DNA of 64,000 bases from Polyodon spathula (lineage: Eukaryota; Chordata; Actinopteri; Acipenseriformes; Polyodontidae). Shown here in pieces: positions 10,644 through 23,799 of this stretch. The notes under the pieces are model-generated. The model was not told where the DNA came from. It saw nothing but the letters and a program-made list of their open reading frames with translations, and did no database searches. The position numbers were made by a program, and so were the translations under genes. How positions within the stretch are numbered: position 1 is the first letter of the stretch; each line of letters begins with the position of its first letter. The stretch spans positions 23,178,346 through 23,242,345 of the forward strand of contig NC_054547.1 in the NCBI RefSeq assembly GCF_017654505.1, read 5' to 3'.

Positions 10644-13275
10644 CCTGTCTACGGTGCACTATATTTAAAATTGCATGAAATCTTTTAAAACTCTGTAATG
10701 TTAAGAAATGTCATATATACATTACTCATTTATTCAGTTCATCTGCAACCACACACTTCACAATTACTTTCAGTTTCAATACAAACAGATGTATACAAGT
10801 AAAATATTGACATTTCTACATAAAAACATTTATATTTGTGTTAAGTTTGAAGTTTTGCTGGTAGTAAAATCCTGCTCTGCTACTGCTTTGAGACTGAAGG
10901 GTAATGATTACGACCTTGACTGTCACTTTTCTAGTTGACTATTTCATGCTACCCATAGTATAGATCAGTACTAGAGATCCCAGTTTAAGAAAATTAAATG
11001 CAATCTAGAGAACTCACATATTTGCCTCCAAGTCATTAAAATCAATGCAAGTCTTTCCATGAGCAGCCCCACAATTCATTAATTAGTAAGCCTGATAAAT
11101 AATGACCTAGCAGAACACACATAACATGATATTAGAAAAGAAATTAAGTATAAAAAATGTACATGACATAAAGTATTACTTCACAAAATCTAATACTGAT
11201 CTGAGAGAATTAGAATGCAAAAACTGTTGCAAGTAGAATAGATATCAAAAGTCACATATACTTTGCTGTGTGTGTGGCCCCACAGCTCCTAAACATGACT
11301 TTCTCTCAACACTGACTAAAAAATGTTTCCTCCTGGGTGTCTAGGTCGGCTCCCGTAATAAATCAACAGTTTCACCTGATCATTGAGATGATTACAACCA
11401 ACTTTCTCCCTGCACACATGTACTGTTGTTGCATCTAATTATTATGTACAGTAATATGTCACGTATGCAACTGCCACATATCCGCCCTAACCATTTATCT
11501 GCCATGATCAAGCTCTTCAGCAAAGATAGTTTATTATTAAACTGTTCAGAATTAGTTCAGTGACTGTCGAGCCCACCAACGTTTTCATACACTGTTGTAA
11601 GTGCTCCGTGTGCTACCATTGCTGCTAATGTCATGTGAGATGTTCAGTGTGTTGATATGTAAATAAATCCTGTTACCCTGCAAGCGTATCAACTTCAACC
11701 ACAGTCTCCATCTCCTGCCTGTCACTGAGCAGCGAATGACAGACAGCTATTCTGTCACAAGCATTAATACTCTGTATCTTTCTAAACAAGGGATTTAGGT
11801 GAGCTCCCTAATAAAAGCTGAATCTCAAAACAATAATAATGTGAATATTGTAATCGTTACAGCTGTGTATAATGGTATTTAAAACAGGATTCATTCATTC
11901 GACTTTACATGTCCGCCCTTACTGGTCCCACTACAGTCGGGTATGCAACAAATTAACAGATTCTTAAAAAATGGCAGGCGTCTATAAGATGGGCATTATG
12001 CCTACAAGTGGTAAAAAATGCAATATAATTGCTGTGGAAGATATTTCACCTTTAATGGGACTGCTACATAGGGTATTTTTTGCAGAAATTTGCTTATCTT
12101 TTTAAACCATTTTTTTTTCTTCACAAAAGTAGCCTGCGTGTTAAATTTGAGTACAGCATAGTGATGCGTTATTAAAATCAGCAACAAAAGACGTCACTGC
12201 TAGAATACTCAAGCAGCAACGTGACTCACTGCTGAGAAAAGACGAACCAAAACGTTACTGCCCGATCTTGAATCACCCATGACATACAGGCAGCTATTTT
12301 CAAAGAAGCGTCATTAGCTTTCTGAGGAATTCGAAGACAAGTTTTTACAAGTTTTTATCTTTGTAATTGCACATTTACTTGATGTTTTATTTTTTCCTTA
12401 AATTGAGGGTGGGAAATTTGGATTGCATTTTAAATTCGAGGGCGCCTTAAATTTGAATATCTTTAGAGAACATTAGTTGTTCCACACAGTGTAGTGAATC
12501 TGAGAGAATCAAATGGAACAGCAGCAGCTGCAGAGCCATTCTTCTAGAACATCCTTCAAAGGAATACATGCTTGTCCTTGCCAAATGTACTCCTGTTCCC
12601 CCCAGTAAATGAACATTTATCAAAGCCTGCAGCTTGACCCTCCAGCCCTATGGGACCCCATACCACCTCTATGTACCAGCAGATACAGAAAAAACAGTTT
12701 GTTGGCACATATGACTCCTGCCCACACAAAGAGCTGGGAAGTGACCACATTTGACCCTCTTGATTTGTTGCGGTGACCTGCTGGCTGCTTCAGCCTGCTC
12801 TCCACTAAGTTGGGGGTAATTTATGCATTGAGCTCTTCAATCAAAAACTGTTTTTTTCTGTGTCTCTCCTAATGCTTGAGGAAGCTGACTGATTGACAGG
12901 GCTAATGAGGAAGCTGTATTTGTTGTGTTGTGACTTGAAGGCTGACTGCCCTGGGGTCAATTCCTTGGTAAAGTCCAGCATGTATAAACGCTGCAAACAA
13001 GCTCGCTGTTTGTCTATCTATCCGTGAGGCAGGTACAGCTCTTTGGTGGATTTAGATGAAGTTGAACCATTCTGTCTGCATGTCTATCTGAACTGTGGAC
13101 TGAAGCCTTCTTCCTGACTTTCTGTATTGTATAGTTACAGGTAAATAGATCTGGACAATGGGGTACTAGCACAGCTACGCAATTAGCTTTATTAACATTA
13201 TAACAGGTAACCTTCCCTTTTATTTTACAGATACTCTTCATGTACATTCATTCAAGATATGCAAATATTTGAAAT
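10644..13275. other. Intronic sequence, nothing recognised
   Basis: Both strands were read. Open frames are short and show no family resemblance. No repeat with another copy in the window was noticed here. Confidence 0.5.
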
Positions 13276-13408
13276 ACAGTGCAATAGATAAACTGCTACT
13301 TCCTGGTACTTTTGATAGCCACATGATCTGTTTGCAACTAGACCACTGGACTCTGGTGACTAGGTACCAGGAAGTAAGAGCAACTTTTTATCTGTAACAT
13401 TGTGCTAC
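13276..13408. mobile_element. Foldback MITE-like element
   Basis: The left arm AGATAAACTGCTACTTCCTG (then GTAC) pairs with the right arm GTACCAGGAAGTAAGAGCAA (then CTTTTTATCT). Outer bases ACAGTGCAAT and ATTGTGCT also pair. The loop is about 60 bp. It is non-coding. Confidence 0.65.
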
Positions 13409-16400
13409 AGTATTAGGACTACTGTGTGATTGGTATTCAACATCCATCGTGTTGCCATTGCTGATGATGGTGTGGTCTGTGAGTCGAAAAGGCAGCAAGA
13501 GTGAATGAAGATAACATGTTGAATAGTTTAAAAGATGTGAATTGTGTGACTGCAGATATAAAGAGTCAAATTAAGAAATACAGATGGTTTATTCTAGGCA
13601 AGCAGGTGAGCTTTGTCACACTGCAGCTTGTTTTTTTGTGACAAGAGGGAATGTGTGTTACGCAGATCTAAGACAGAAAGTCAGGTGAGCAAAACAGTAC
13701 AAGCAGTCAATTGGTTGTATATTTTATGATAAACCCTATCTAGCAGATATACTTTTAACAATGTATAAACCAAATTATTGTACTATAGTGCTTGGTGTCT
13801 GCTGATATCCCTTAAGAAAAAGCACCAGCTTCCTCTCACTTTATTCTAACTTTGCTTTGCTTTTATTATTGTAAAATATACAAAAACACAGGCAGATTCA
13901 TAATGGTTTAAATGACTTTAGTAGTAAGATGTGCCAGCGTTTCGATCAGGTACAACCAAAAAACTCAAAACGAATCTGGAAGCTAGAAGACAACAAATAG
14001 AACTGCCATGCTCTTATTTTTTTAAATATGCTTTACCATACCTCTAACAATAATGTTTTAAAATTAGAAATACACCATTGCAGTGCTTAAGAGAACTTGA
14101 ATGACATAACCAAAGGGTTGATCTAGTAACTGCTTATCAAGGGATGTGGTCTTTTGTTTTAGTCTTGTCTAGAATCCCAGATTCTCCACTGAATCAATGA
14201 GTGGCCAAAGGGTGTACATCCAAGTTCAGCCCCAGCTGCAAAACTGGGCAGAAACCGTAACTGGAAAAACTCTCTCCCAGTTAGGCTATCCTGCTGGGAA
14301 ATACATTCTAAATAAGGAAACAAGAATCAGACATGGGTTTGGTACTGATTGGTGGATGTGTTGCTGACCTTTCACAGTCCATTGTAATTAAGCTGGAATC
14401 TTCTGACGTTTTGGTCAAAAGAAAAAAAGCTCACAGGCGGTCACCCATTGTTGCACTCTCCCAGGAATCCCCAGTGAATCAAGAACATGAAATCACTGGG
14501 CTATTTTCACTGTGAGAACACTGATGTGACCCCTTAACAGGAAACTGTGTAGGCTTTGTATCTGGAGACAGCACCACCAGGAAATTGTGTCACATGTTGA
14601 TGTTCCTATCTTCGGTTTTCTTTTGTTTCACTGACCTTAGAAAATCCCATTCCTTTACACTTCTCATCAATAAAATTAGACATTCAAAATTTGAGTTAGA
14701 CAACCGACCAGAATCCTCATTTTTGGTGACTGACATTCATACAAGTTTTTAAATCTAATTCTGCTTATCGAAGCACCCCCGTCAGTTTGTGTCTTGTTGA
14801 ATTATTAGAATCCTAATAATTGGTCTTTTGGGTGCAGTTCTGCAATAATAATTGTGTCCAATGATTTTGCTGACTGTGCACATTTTTACAAGTAACGCAG
14901 GTATGAGGACTTATAAAAGTTAACACTTCTGAAAATAACAAACCATTTAAAAACTGAATAAAATACCTTAGTAACAGGTAGAAGCTATTCATTTATTGTT
15001 CTCTGCAGGTCCTTTTTTCATGTTTTATGTAGTTAAAACTAAACTACTTTATTCCTTTAAAAAAAAAAATAGCTTTTTACAAGATTCTAACTTCTAAAAA
15101 AAAGTATAACAATAAGCACAGATACTAATAAAAAGGGAGCACATAGCTGGCACTATATTATATTTTAACAAATTGGTTAGCTGATCAGAATTGAGGATAC
15201 CTACATGCAATTCAAACAAGTGTGCTACAAATCTTTAAAAGAGTGACAAAGCGTGAAGAAAAACAGCCCTCTCCTATAATTTCTCAGAAGCCACACTTTG
15301 GCTGTGGCCCAAAATCCACAGGTAACTCCCTCCCCCTTCCTCACCCCACAAACACACTCACTCAGCTGTCCACAGTGGGAGAGGGGGCAGTGTGCTGGCT
15401 GAGGTAACGGATTGCTATGATAATGAGATGGCTTGCTGGGACTCTGACATTTTAATGAGACAGGGCGTGGCAGAGAGGAGATATGTTGGACAAATTAGCA
15501 CAGGCAGGCGGTTGTCATGTCAAGGTAAATCATTTTCCCTGTTACATGCCTCCAGAGCTTGAAATACAAAATGAAACTTCAAACAACTAAATAACATATT
15601 GAACGTAAGGGCTCAGAGGAGAGTTATGAGCTTACTGTAAGTACATTCTGTCCAGTTTGCATGTACATTTTGAAAGGGTTTTTTTTTTTGTTTGTTTTTT
15701 TTTTTTTTTTTTTTTGTTGATACCTTCAAATCAGATTCACTGAATAACTTTCTCTCTCTCCATTTAATTTACTGAACATTTTTAAAAACATATTTAAACT
15801 TTAACATTTAGAGCATTTTTGTAGCCTCAAAAATTTAATAAATAAATAAATAAATAAATAAACAAACCATCATGAGAAGCCATCCATTAGAGCGCTGTTA
15901 CATTTTTATGATGCAACATTGATGTGGATGAGACTGCCTGTGCGCAACCTACTGTATATGAATAAATACTGAATAAATAACCTTGCACTGCACACAACCT
16001 ACTGTGAAAATACCACAGATTACCTCTATATTTGACATACATAATTTTTACAATGGTTAAACATTTAGGGGAATTTCTTATGTTTAAACTCTAAACTTAA
16101 CATCCCTTGAAAGTATGTGAATACTGAAACAGTGGTGTGAAACAAAATTGCAAGAGTGTAGAAATATTTAGCAGTCAAGAGTAGCTGTGTTTGTAATGAT
16201 GACACTGGAAGTATTGCGAGCTCTGTCAGTAAAATGAGATTTTAATAGGGTAATCAATTATTCTCAGTGCTTCTGGGTTCGCTTGCTCATTTTTCTCTAA
16301 AACTTTACCTGGCTTTGGGCTTGTCCAGAGTATCCCAAGTGCTGGGACTAACAGCCTTCCTAATTCTATTCAAATCATGTGCTAATATAGCCCTGTCCAA

Positions 16401-16465
16401 CTTACTGTCCCTGCCTATAGTACAAATATTTATATATGAAAAGTAGCTGGTGCTTATTTATATAT
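13409..16465. other. Intronic sequence, mostly unrecognised
   Basis: No gene is seen. A poly(T) run sits at 15680-15715 and an (AAAT)n run at about 15837-15862. Positions 15400-15560 are less AT-biased, with TAATGAG and ATTAGCA-type motifs, and could be a conserved element. That is only a guess from composition. Confidence 0.4.
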
Positions 16466-17100
16466 TGTAGCGTGCACAAGGATAGGGGTCAGGGCTGGTA
16501 GGTGATTGTGACAGAGAATGAATCCTACTCAACAATCTTCCTCCTGACCTGTGACAGAGAACAAATGAATCCTAGTCAACAATCTCCCTCCCGACCTGTG
16601 AGGGCATGTTATAACAGGAACAGAGAGCCCCAGGCTGGATGGTTTGACAGTTAATTCCAGGGTCATTCGGAAGTCGGCCATCCAAAAAGGGAGCAAAGCC
16701 ACAATACTAGAAGTCAGTGCCTTACTGCAGTAGGCGATGTGTCAGTCATGGATTGGAGGAGACGTGATTGCACTTGCTACCAAAGGGGGCATGACTAAAG
16801 GTATATCAGAGAATGGGGCTGAGTGATCTGTTCCTTTGTTATGGTTGTGAAAGACCTGTGTAAAGGACAGTAAAAGCCAAAAGTAACCATGAGTTTTTGT
16901 TGTGTTGTATCTGTCTGTCTGTTAATTGTCATGCTTATCATTCTTAGAAGATTAAATCTGGGAGCTGTCGCTATTCAGCCAGCATCAACCCCGGACTACA
17001 CTGCACTACTGTTTCACTGTTACTGTATAATTCACCACTTACACAAGGAGCACTCACTGTTGGGATTCGTGACCGTGTCCGTGTACAGTGTGTGTTAATA
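16466..17100 (+). mobile_element. Possible LTR remnant
   Basis: The stretch begins TGTAGCGTGCACAAGGATAG, resembling a gypsy-type LTR start. It holds a GGTATATCAGAG box near 16800 and then a T-rich, coding-free stretch. A 43-47 bp tandem duplication (16508-16600) lies near its start. No second copy, PBS or target duplication was found, so the call rests on general appearance and the right boundary is arbitrary. Confidence 0.3.
16508..16600 (+). repeat. Two-unit tandem repeat
   Basis: The unit GTGACAGAGAA...GAATCCTA.TCAACAATCT.CCTCC.GACCT occurs twice in tandem with a 4-bp length difference. Confidence 0.85.
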
Positions 17101-18720
17101 TTATTTCGAGACTGAGCCCCTGTGTTTTGACTAGTTTTACACATCGCTGGGTATAGTCAGTCTTATTATTTAAAGCACCAAAGAAAGTTTAGTTTTCACC
17201 ATTGTAACTGTTGTTGGACTGTTGTTATTAAGCACTGCATCACCTCTACACCTATGCACTACAAACCACTTTGCCACAGTGATGCAATCAAATATGAAGA
17301 CATAAGCCCAATACCAGCACCTGCAAGGTAGCCAACTCTTTTGTACAGCAGAATCGGCATTATGCTTCAGAGTGGGAGGACCTGGGTTCACATCACACCT
17401 CCGCCTAAGAGAAGCTCCTGAACAGTGTGGTTCGCCACAATATGAAGTGCTTTTAAGAGGGCTATCAGTGAATTAGCCCACTGTGCCACCAAACCCTCCA
17501 AGCCAAATGTGTTGTCGACAGACCTAAATTACCTTTTGAGCCATTATATGGCTGCTGCTGCCAGGGTGCCAACATGCAGGGTATCGTCACCATAGCAACA
17601 GGACAACCAGTGTGTTCCTGGCAGGGGAGGCCTTTCTCACTTATCAGGATCCTGCAACAGATGGACTGCACTGCGCAGCCTAGGATACTACATAGGAAAC
17701 CCTTGCCAGTTTCAAACAAACACAGGGGATGTTGTTTCAGAGCTCACAATTGGGACCCAGTGCCCAACTTGGCAATTATATCAAGGTTTACAAAGCCGGA
17801 ACTTAGCCAAAACATGACCCCAACAGATGAGGATTTTCAGATTAACAAAAAAAAAAAAAAAAAAAACAGCCAGTTGATTATTGTGAAAACACTTTATAAA
17901 AATCTTGAATAGACGTGCCAAGAAATTAGGGCAGAATAAAATCTGCAAACAGATATTTGGGGTGGGGTTAATTGAATAAACGTACCTCTAAACTGTAGAC
18001 TCTTAGAATTCCCTTTTGATACAAAACTGTGTAAGGGTAAAGAGTAATCAGATTTATTGTTCAGTATTCAGCACATTCAATACAGGATTACAGCCATACA
18101 GACAGAAAATAAAACCAGATAAAACCATTATCTCTGTTTGACAATAGATGACTCACTATTACTTTTACATAATGGTCTTTGACATTTTACAACTATTCTT
18201 TAACACCAACCAGGCACAAAAAGAAAAAAAAAAACTAAACATAATACATGCTTCCATAGCCTCAAGGCATGGCTTTAAATGAGAGGACACTGAAACTCGC
18301 AAGCATGAAGTCTAACTCCTTTCATCCAAACTCATTTGTATTGTAATTATGCTGGAATGGGTCCTTAATAATGTTTGCTATGTGTTTAAATTGCCTAAAT
18401 TAAAAAGTCAATACCTTCATAATAATTTCACCGTGTCATACTAAGTGGTTCTGTCTATTTAGCTTTGGTTTTAATTCAAGTACAATAAGACCTTTAAAAT
18501 CTGACAAGCTCAAATCAACTCAAACCAGGTAAAGAAAGATACTGACCCGATCTGTTGTTAATGAAGAAGCGGCTATGTGATTGTGCAAAAAGTGACCCTC
18601 TCATTTAAAACAAGAGTCATTATTAAAACAGTCATTATTAACGTGAGTACTGTTTTACTATAGTACTTTATACTCAATTGCCAGTTTGTTACTTTAATCT
18701 TTAGTATTATTATTAGTAGT
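17101..18720. other. Intronic sequence, nothing certain
   Basis: A stretch near 17340-17400 contains GGACCTGGGTTCACATC, vaguely like a pol III B box. I could not find an A box at the right spacing, so no SINE is called. A poly(A) run lies at 17849-17867. Confidence 0.4.
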
Positions 18721-18723
18721 CGT

Positions 18724-18764
<41 letters not shown>

Positions 18765-18765
18765 C
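18721..18765. repeat. (ATT)n microsatellite
   Basis: About a dozen ATT units follow imperfect TAGTATT copies. The isoleucine-run open frame on the minus strand is produced by this repeat. Confidence 0.9.
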
Positions 18766-18897
18766 GTAGATATACCGCTCATGAGTGCATTACTTATTAT
18801 TATTATTAAGTATTTATTATTTATTAAAGTTTTCATATGCTGTAATTAAATAATTCACCACCTACAAAACGAGCTCCTTTTCTCACATGGCACATGC

Positions 18898-19194
18898 ATA
18901 CAGTATAATCATAAATCTCGAAAAACTACTCACTTCTAAATCTTTTGTAGTCATCGTTGTATTACTTTAGTATAAATACATGTTAATTTGGATTCATATG
19001 TTGTTTTTTTCTGACTTTATGTGAATGAAAAGACACACATTTGCCCATTTTCCCATTGGAAATAGTGATATTTTGAAATATCACTGTCCTGGTCACAAAA
19101 GCAAAGTTTGTGGGGAATAATAGTCATTTTCTATACTTTTGAGGCATAAGCAATTAGGAAATAACACTTACTACCCAGGAACAAAAATTGTGTT
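18898..19194 (+). mobile_element. 3'-end fragment of the unnamed DNA transposon (copy B)
   Basis: This is the same 3' segment as at 3558-3868 and 38588-38883. It starts ACAGTATAATCATAAATCTC and ends in the terminal repeat CTACCCAGGAACAAAAATTG then GTTACATAGTGT. It contains the internal palindrome AGTGATATTTTGAAATATCA. It directly abuts the Tc1-like remnant. Confidence 0.75.
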
Positions 19195-19261
19195 ACATAG
19201 TGTAATCCAAACTTTCATTTTTCCGAACTGGCTCCGGTCCCAATTAGATCGGATTAATGGG

Positions 19262-20156
19262 GTTCACCTGTATTTTGAAACAAGTTCCTGGCATCTTTCT
19301 GGAGATATTTTTCCCCATTCTTCAACACATACAGATAAGAGTCCTGCAATCGACTTTGGTTTCCTTTTTGAAACAGCAGCCTTAAGTCAATCCATAATAT
19401 CTCGATGGGATTCAAGTTTGGGGACTGAGATGGCCTATCTATAACTGTAATGTTCCTTTTGTTTTAAGAAATTCCTTTGTAGACGTTGCAGAATGCTTAG
19501 GGTCTTTATCCTTCTAGATTACAAACTTCCATCCAATAAATCTTCTAGCACTGGGTAACAAATGAGAGTGCAATATGTCTTGATATTTTGCAGAATGCAT
19601 TGATCCTTCTACAATACAAAGGTTGCCAGTGCCTGAGGAAGAAAAACAAGCCCATACCATCACACAACCTCAACTCTGTTTAACACGGGGTATGATGAAC
19701 TTTTGTTAAAATTCTCATATTCTCGTTAGACATCTTCAAGTATTCAATGGAAAACTCCTTTATTTTGTGTACTATTTTTAATAAAGATTTGCTTCTTGGT
19801 TTTCACCCATGGGCATTCATCTTGTTAAGGTATCATTGAATTGTTCACTTGTGAATTTCTTGAAATTCTTGTGTCAAATCTTTTGCAGTAATCCAAAGAT
19901 TTTGCTGGGCTGCTCGAATGACTCTTCTTCAAGATTTTGCAGAAATCTTTCTTGGTATTCCACACCTGGAGCTAGTTGCAGTAGTTTCTGTTCTCCTGTG
20001 TTTGTCAATAATAGCCCACACAGTGCTTTTTGGTAAAATTAGTCTTTCTGCTATTTTTCTGGTAGCTTCTCCTTTTTCGTTTAGTTGTATCATTGCCATT
20101 TTGAGATTGTTGCTGTACTCTTCAGTTTGAACCATTTTTGTTGCTTTTTTAATCAC
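19262..20156 (-). pseudogene. Degenerate Tc1-like transposase
   Basis: The minus strand encodes a decayed cut-and-paste transposase. The N-terminal 75 codons (20156-19929) form the helix-turn-helix DNA-binding part, with ATRKIAERLILPKSTVWAII and then CGIPRKIS, the Tc1 'PRKxS' linker. Downstream, in shifting frames, DKDPKHSA (around the second catalytic Asp) and PSRYYGL/NPIEI-like codons are recognisable, near 19500 and 19405. Several stops and at least one frameshift break it. It is a different family from the Tc1 element at 54138. Just beyond its end, near 19195-19270, a sequence whose reverse complement is ACAGGTGAACCCCATTAATC resembles a pogo/Tigger terminus, so a further fragment may adjoin. 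Confidence 0.7.
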
Positions 20157-20159
20157 AAA

Positions 20160-21340
20160 TTTCCAATGTATTTTTCAGCACAATGATTATGTATTTAATT
20201 ATTCAATTATCATCAGGTGTTAGTTTTCAATCATGGTAAGTCAATATTTAGCAAGGAATGGGTTTCATACAAAAACAAACAAGAGGTATAATATGAGGGC
20301 CTGTACAATGACAGAGGGGCTCCTGAGGGCACATGTTTTTCTGTAGAAATCAGTCAGTGCTGAGGAGGAGGTATTCTTTTTTTAATGCTATATTAATTTA
20401 CAGATACGATATTTGTTTTATAATATCTTAAACATGAATTCTAAATAAAATATTATAAAGAGTTTGCAGAGAGTGCTGCTAGAGAACATCTAGTTTAGGA
20501 GGTATTGGGTGGGTGTGTGTGAGATGTGTTTAACAGAGCTTAATAAGTCACAACGAATGCAAGGAAATATCCCACCCAAAACTTAATGAGGGGAGTGTGG
20601 AATCTCCATAGCTTCGACCCACAAAACCATAAACATGCATCCTTTGTCTTTCATTGCTCATAATGAACAGGGTACCACTCCTTTACATTATCATGCCTTT
20701 TCACATCCTAGCCCCCACTTCTCTTCCTGCCTCACATAAACAGCAGTGTCTGAATCGTCTTGTGCACTGCAGATAACAAAGACAGCCGAGCACTCCACAA
20801 AGAAGGGTCTTCTTCACAAAAGGCTTTGTTTCTCACACCTAATTAATCAGTTGGGAGTCCATTGCTTTCTCTTTGGATCTGTTTGTTGACATCTCAGGTT
20901 GTTTTGGTTACACCACACGCTCCACTGAACCGGGCTGTGGCATTTCTAAAAGGAGAGATTGTCCAAGGCCCTTTTCTTTGTTTTCCCACATTTTGTGTTC
21001 CTAGTCAAATGGGCTTGGTTAAAAGCCTGGAGACTGAATGCTTACAATGAATCACAAAGCAACCCTAATCAAAAAGATATATTTCCAGATACTGTGGTGG
21101 CCATAAGTATTGACACTCACTATTCATTTCAGTGTTATTCTTCTGATGAGAATATCATTTAAATATTGACTTTGATAGATGTGTCATTCTAGTTTCATTT
21201 TACATGTCACTTACTGTTTTATGGTGAGTTGCTCTGGGTACTGTTGCTGAAATATTAGGAGTTTTTTTTCATGTTATTCTAATGTAATGTATAATACACT
21301 ACAAGTGTTGAGATATCTAGCACTGAATAACTTTTTCACA
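20160..21340. other. Intronic sequence, nothing recognised
   Basis: No gene or repeat with a second copy in the window was noticed. Confidence 0.4.
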
Positions 21341-21341
21341 T

Positions 21342-21636
21342 CTGGTGGTACTGAGTGAATATTTCTCATTTTGGAATCTCTCTTGCATTTATTCAAGTCC
21401 AACGACAATGACTGGGTGAATCACACTGTTCCAAATTACTAAGCTTAGCATATGCACAGCTTGTTCTAGTAATTATCAAAATCAGCTGTTAAATATAGGT
21501 TTAAACAGACTTTCTTTTCCAAAATGTGGACTTGTTATAGAATTCATAGACTGCTGTGGTTATCCTCATGAGGATAGCTGAAACAACTTGCTCAATCCCT
21601 TGGGTGGCTCCTTGGTTATCTGGCTATCCTCATTTG
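21342..21636 (+). repeat. Dispersed repeat X, copy 1
   Basis: Shares ordered blocks with 50491-50817: CTGAGTGAATA, TTTTGGAATCT, ATTCAA.TCCAACGACA, ACTGTTCCAAATT and TGTTAAATATAGGTTTAAAC. It is strongly diverged in length between the blocks. No coding frame or terminal repeat is evident. It may be an old SINE or MITE. Confidence 0.6.
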
Positions 21637-22286
21637 TTGAATAACACCAGTACTCTGTGAATGTCATAGCATATCCCTTATGTATCCAAAGTCATCTTAA
21701 CCACTACACATCTTGCAGTTTTCCCAAACTTTTCCCATGGTTATACTATGCAATTACCATAGTTTACCATTGCTTGTCATTTTTTTGTTGTTGTTTTTTT
21801 TAATGCTTTACCATTCTTCTCTGGGATTTACAATGCATATCTATGCTTTACCATGCTTTCACTATGCTTTATTATAGTTTGCTATTCTTTTACTATGATA
21901 AACCTTTATAAAACACCACTAAAGGCATTCCCTACCACTTAAATATTTTACATATAATGTGTTTCATTCCCAATGTCTCTCCTTTCTCAGGCAGGGGTAG
22001 CAGATGCCTGTACAGTCATTGAGCATATGCTTCTGCACATCAGGGGATATGTTTTTTATGGTCATCTGCTAGCATGGTTTGCTGTCTGGCCCATCTGCTT
22101 TCATTAGGGACGAATCTCATTCAGGATTTCAGGAACAGACCTACAGGATAACCTGCTCAAGGTTTGACTGAGACAATCAGGGCATCTTCAGTCGGACAAT
22201 TGGGTTGCAAGCACTCAAACAATCTTCATCTAGCACCCACTACAACACACTTAACATCATCATAGCATCTATGCCTTGGCAAAATG

Positions 22287-22410
22287 GTGGACATGAATCT
22301 GTTTGCAGTTTCCCTTGAACATCACTTGGAACTAGGTTCTGTCTTGAACCAAGTTCGGTCTTGAATCTGTTTACAGTTTCTATTGAACATCACTTGGAAC
22401 CAAGTTCGGT
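22287..22410 (+). repeat. Two-unit tandem repeat
   Basis: GAATCTGTTT.CAGTTTC followed by TTGAACATCACTTGGAAC and CAAGTTCGGTCTT occurs twice; the first unit carries a partial internal duplication of its end. Confidence 0.8.
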
Positions 22411-23114
22411 CTTAGTCATTTTCAAAATGTTATCCGAACTGGAACGTTGGTTCTACTCCTACTTTGAGAAAGGCTAAAAACAGATGAGCCTATTTCAGTT
22501 CCACAGATTAACATCCAATGCAATCAGAGCATTTGTACCTAACTCTGTACTGTACTAAAGTCTATCAAAATTGGATGATCAGTACTATTATAAGAATGTT
22601 GAAAATAGAGGATTGGCCTAGTATTCTGTGACTTTGCCCTGTAGGTCAAAGGTTTCTCACTATCCTTATATATAGTATGACCTGTCTCACATTGACCCCC
22701 CCCATCACCATTTTACTTTGTAACATATGGAGCGTGAAGGGTACAGACATGTGAAAACAAATTGCAACATTCTACGCATGGCTGCAGATACTATCCAAAC
22801 TCACAAAACCTATTTATAATGACAACTGTACAAGAGCACCAGATCCAGTAATATGTGTAAAAGAGCATCATGCTTCTCACATCTATTGCTGGCGTCCTGA
22901 TCTCTGGGTAAGAGACAACAATTTATAACCAGAGGGGTGGGGCACCCATTCTTATTAATACATTCTTAAAGTGACAGAGCCCTGTCTACAGGACTATTAC
23001 CAACCAACACTGCACAATGTGCCTCTACTTGACAGAAGGCCGGTTTACCTTATACCATGATTGCTTCAACATGGCAAAATAGTGAAATATGAGTGGGATA
23101 AAACACTATATACT

Positions 23115-23118
<4 letters not shown>

Positions 23119-23160
<42 letters not shown>
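23119..23160. repeat. (TA)n microsatellite
   Basis: About 21 TA units, in otherwise unremarkable intron. Confidence 0.95.
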
Positions 23161-23163
<3 letters not shown>

Positions 23164-23756
23164 TGTTGAGTGAAGTTTGAAGAGGGTGGCCATGTTTGGG
23201 TTTGTATGTAATTATTATGGCAGGGATCTCTAAAAAGCCTGTTTCAAGAATGCTAACATGAATACTCCCCATTATGGAAGTACAACAATCTAGTCAGTTA
23301 ATGTACATAACTGGGACTGTTCTATTTAGCTAGTTCATTATCTCGAGCCGTACATGAATGCATTTGTTTTCAAGTGGCAGCCTTTGCAGTTCCAAAGCCC
23401 TTTAAGAATATGAATGTGTAACCGCAAGTCAAGGAGTTTTACTCACCTCCCTCCTCTACCTGCCACCCTGGGAGACCACCAACAAAGATCCATGTTCCTG
23501 TTCTGTCATAATTCACTAATGTCATGCCAACATTTGTAGGGGATGTGAGATAACAGCATTTTAATCACAAGCTTGAAAAATGATCAGATTATTATTTATT
23601 TGGGTTACATTTCTGCCCTTGGTGTATCCTAACCCTACAGTAATGTCCTCTCCACCCCTTACTTGCCCTATTGTTTGCCATTAACAAGTCGTCTCTTTAC
23701 CCTAATGGCTGCTTTGAAAAGACCTAGGAAGTGCAAATGTAACAGACTGCCAGATT

Positions 23757-23757
<1 letters not shown>

Positions 23758-23792
<35 letters not shown>
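23758..23792. repeat. Poly(T) tract
   Basis: An uninterrupted T run of about 35 bases. Confidence 0.9.

Positions 23793-23799
<7 letters not shown>

Noticed and set aside
17330..17400. GGGTTCACATC as a SINE B box
   Set aside because: No matching A box, no second copy and no tail found in the window.
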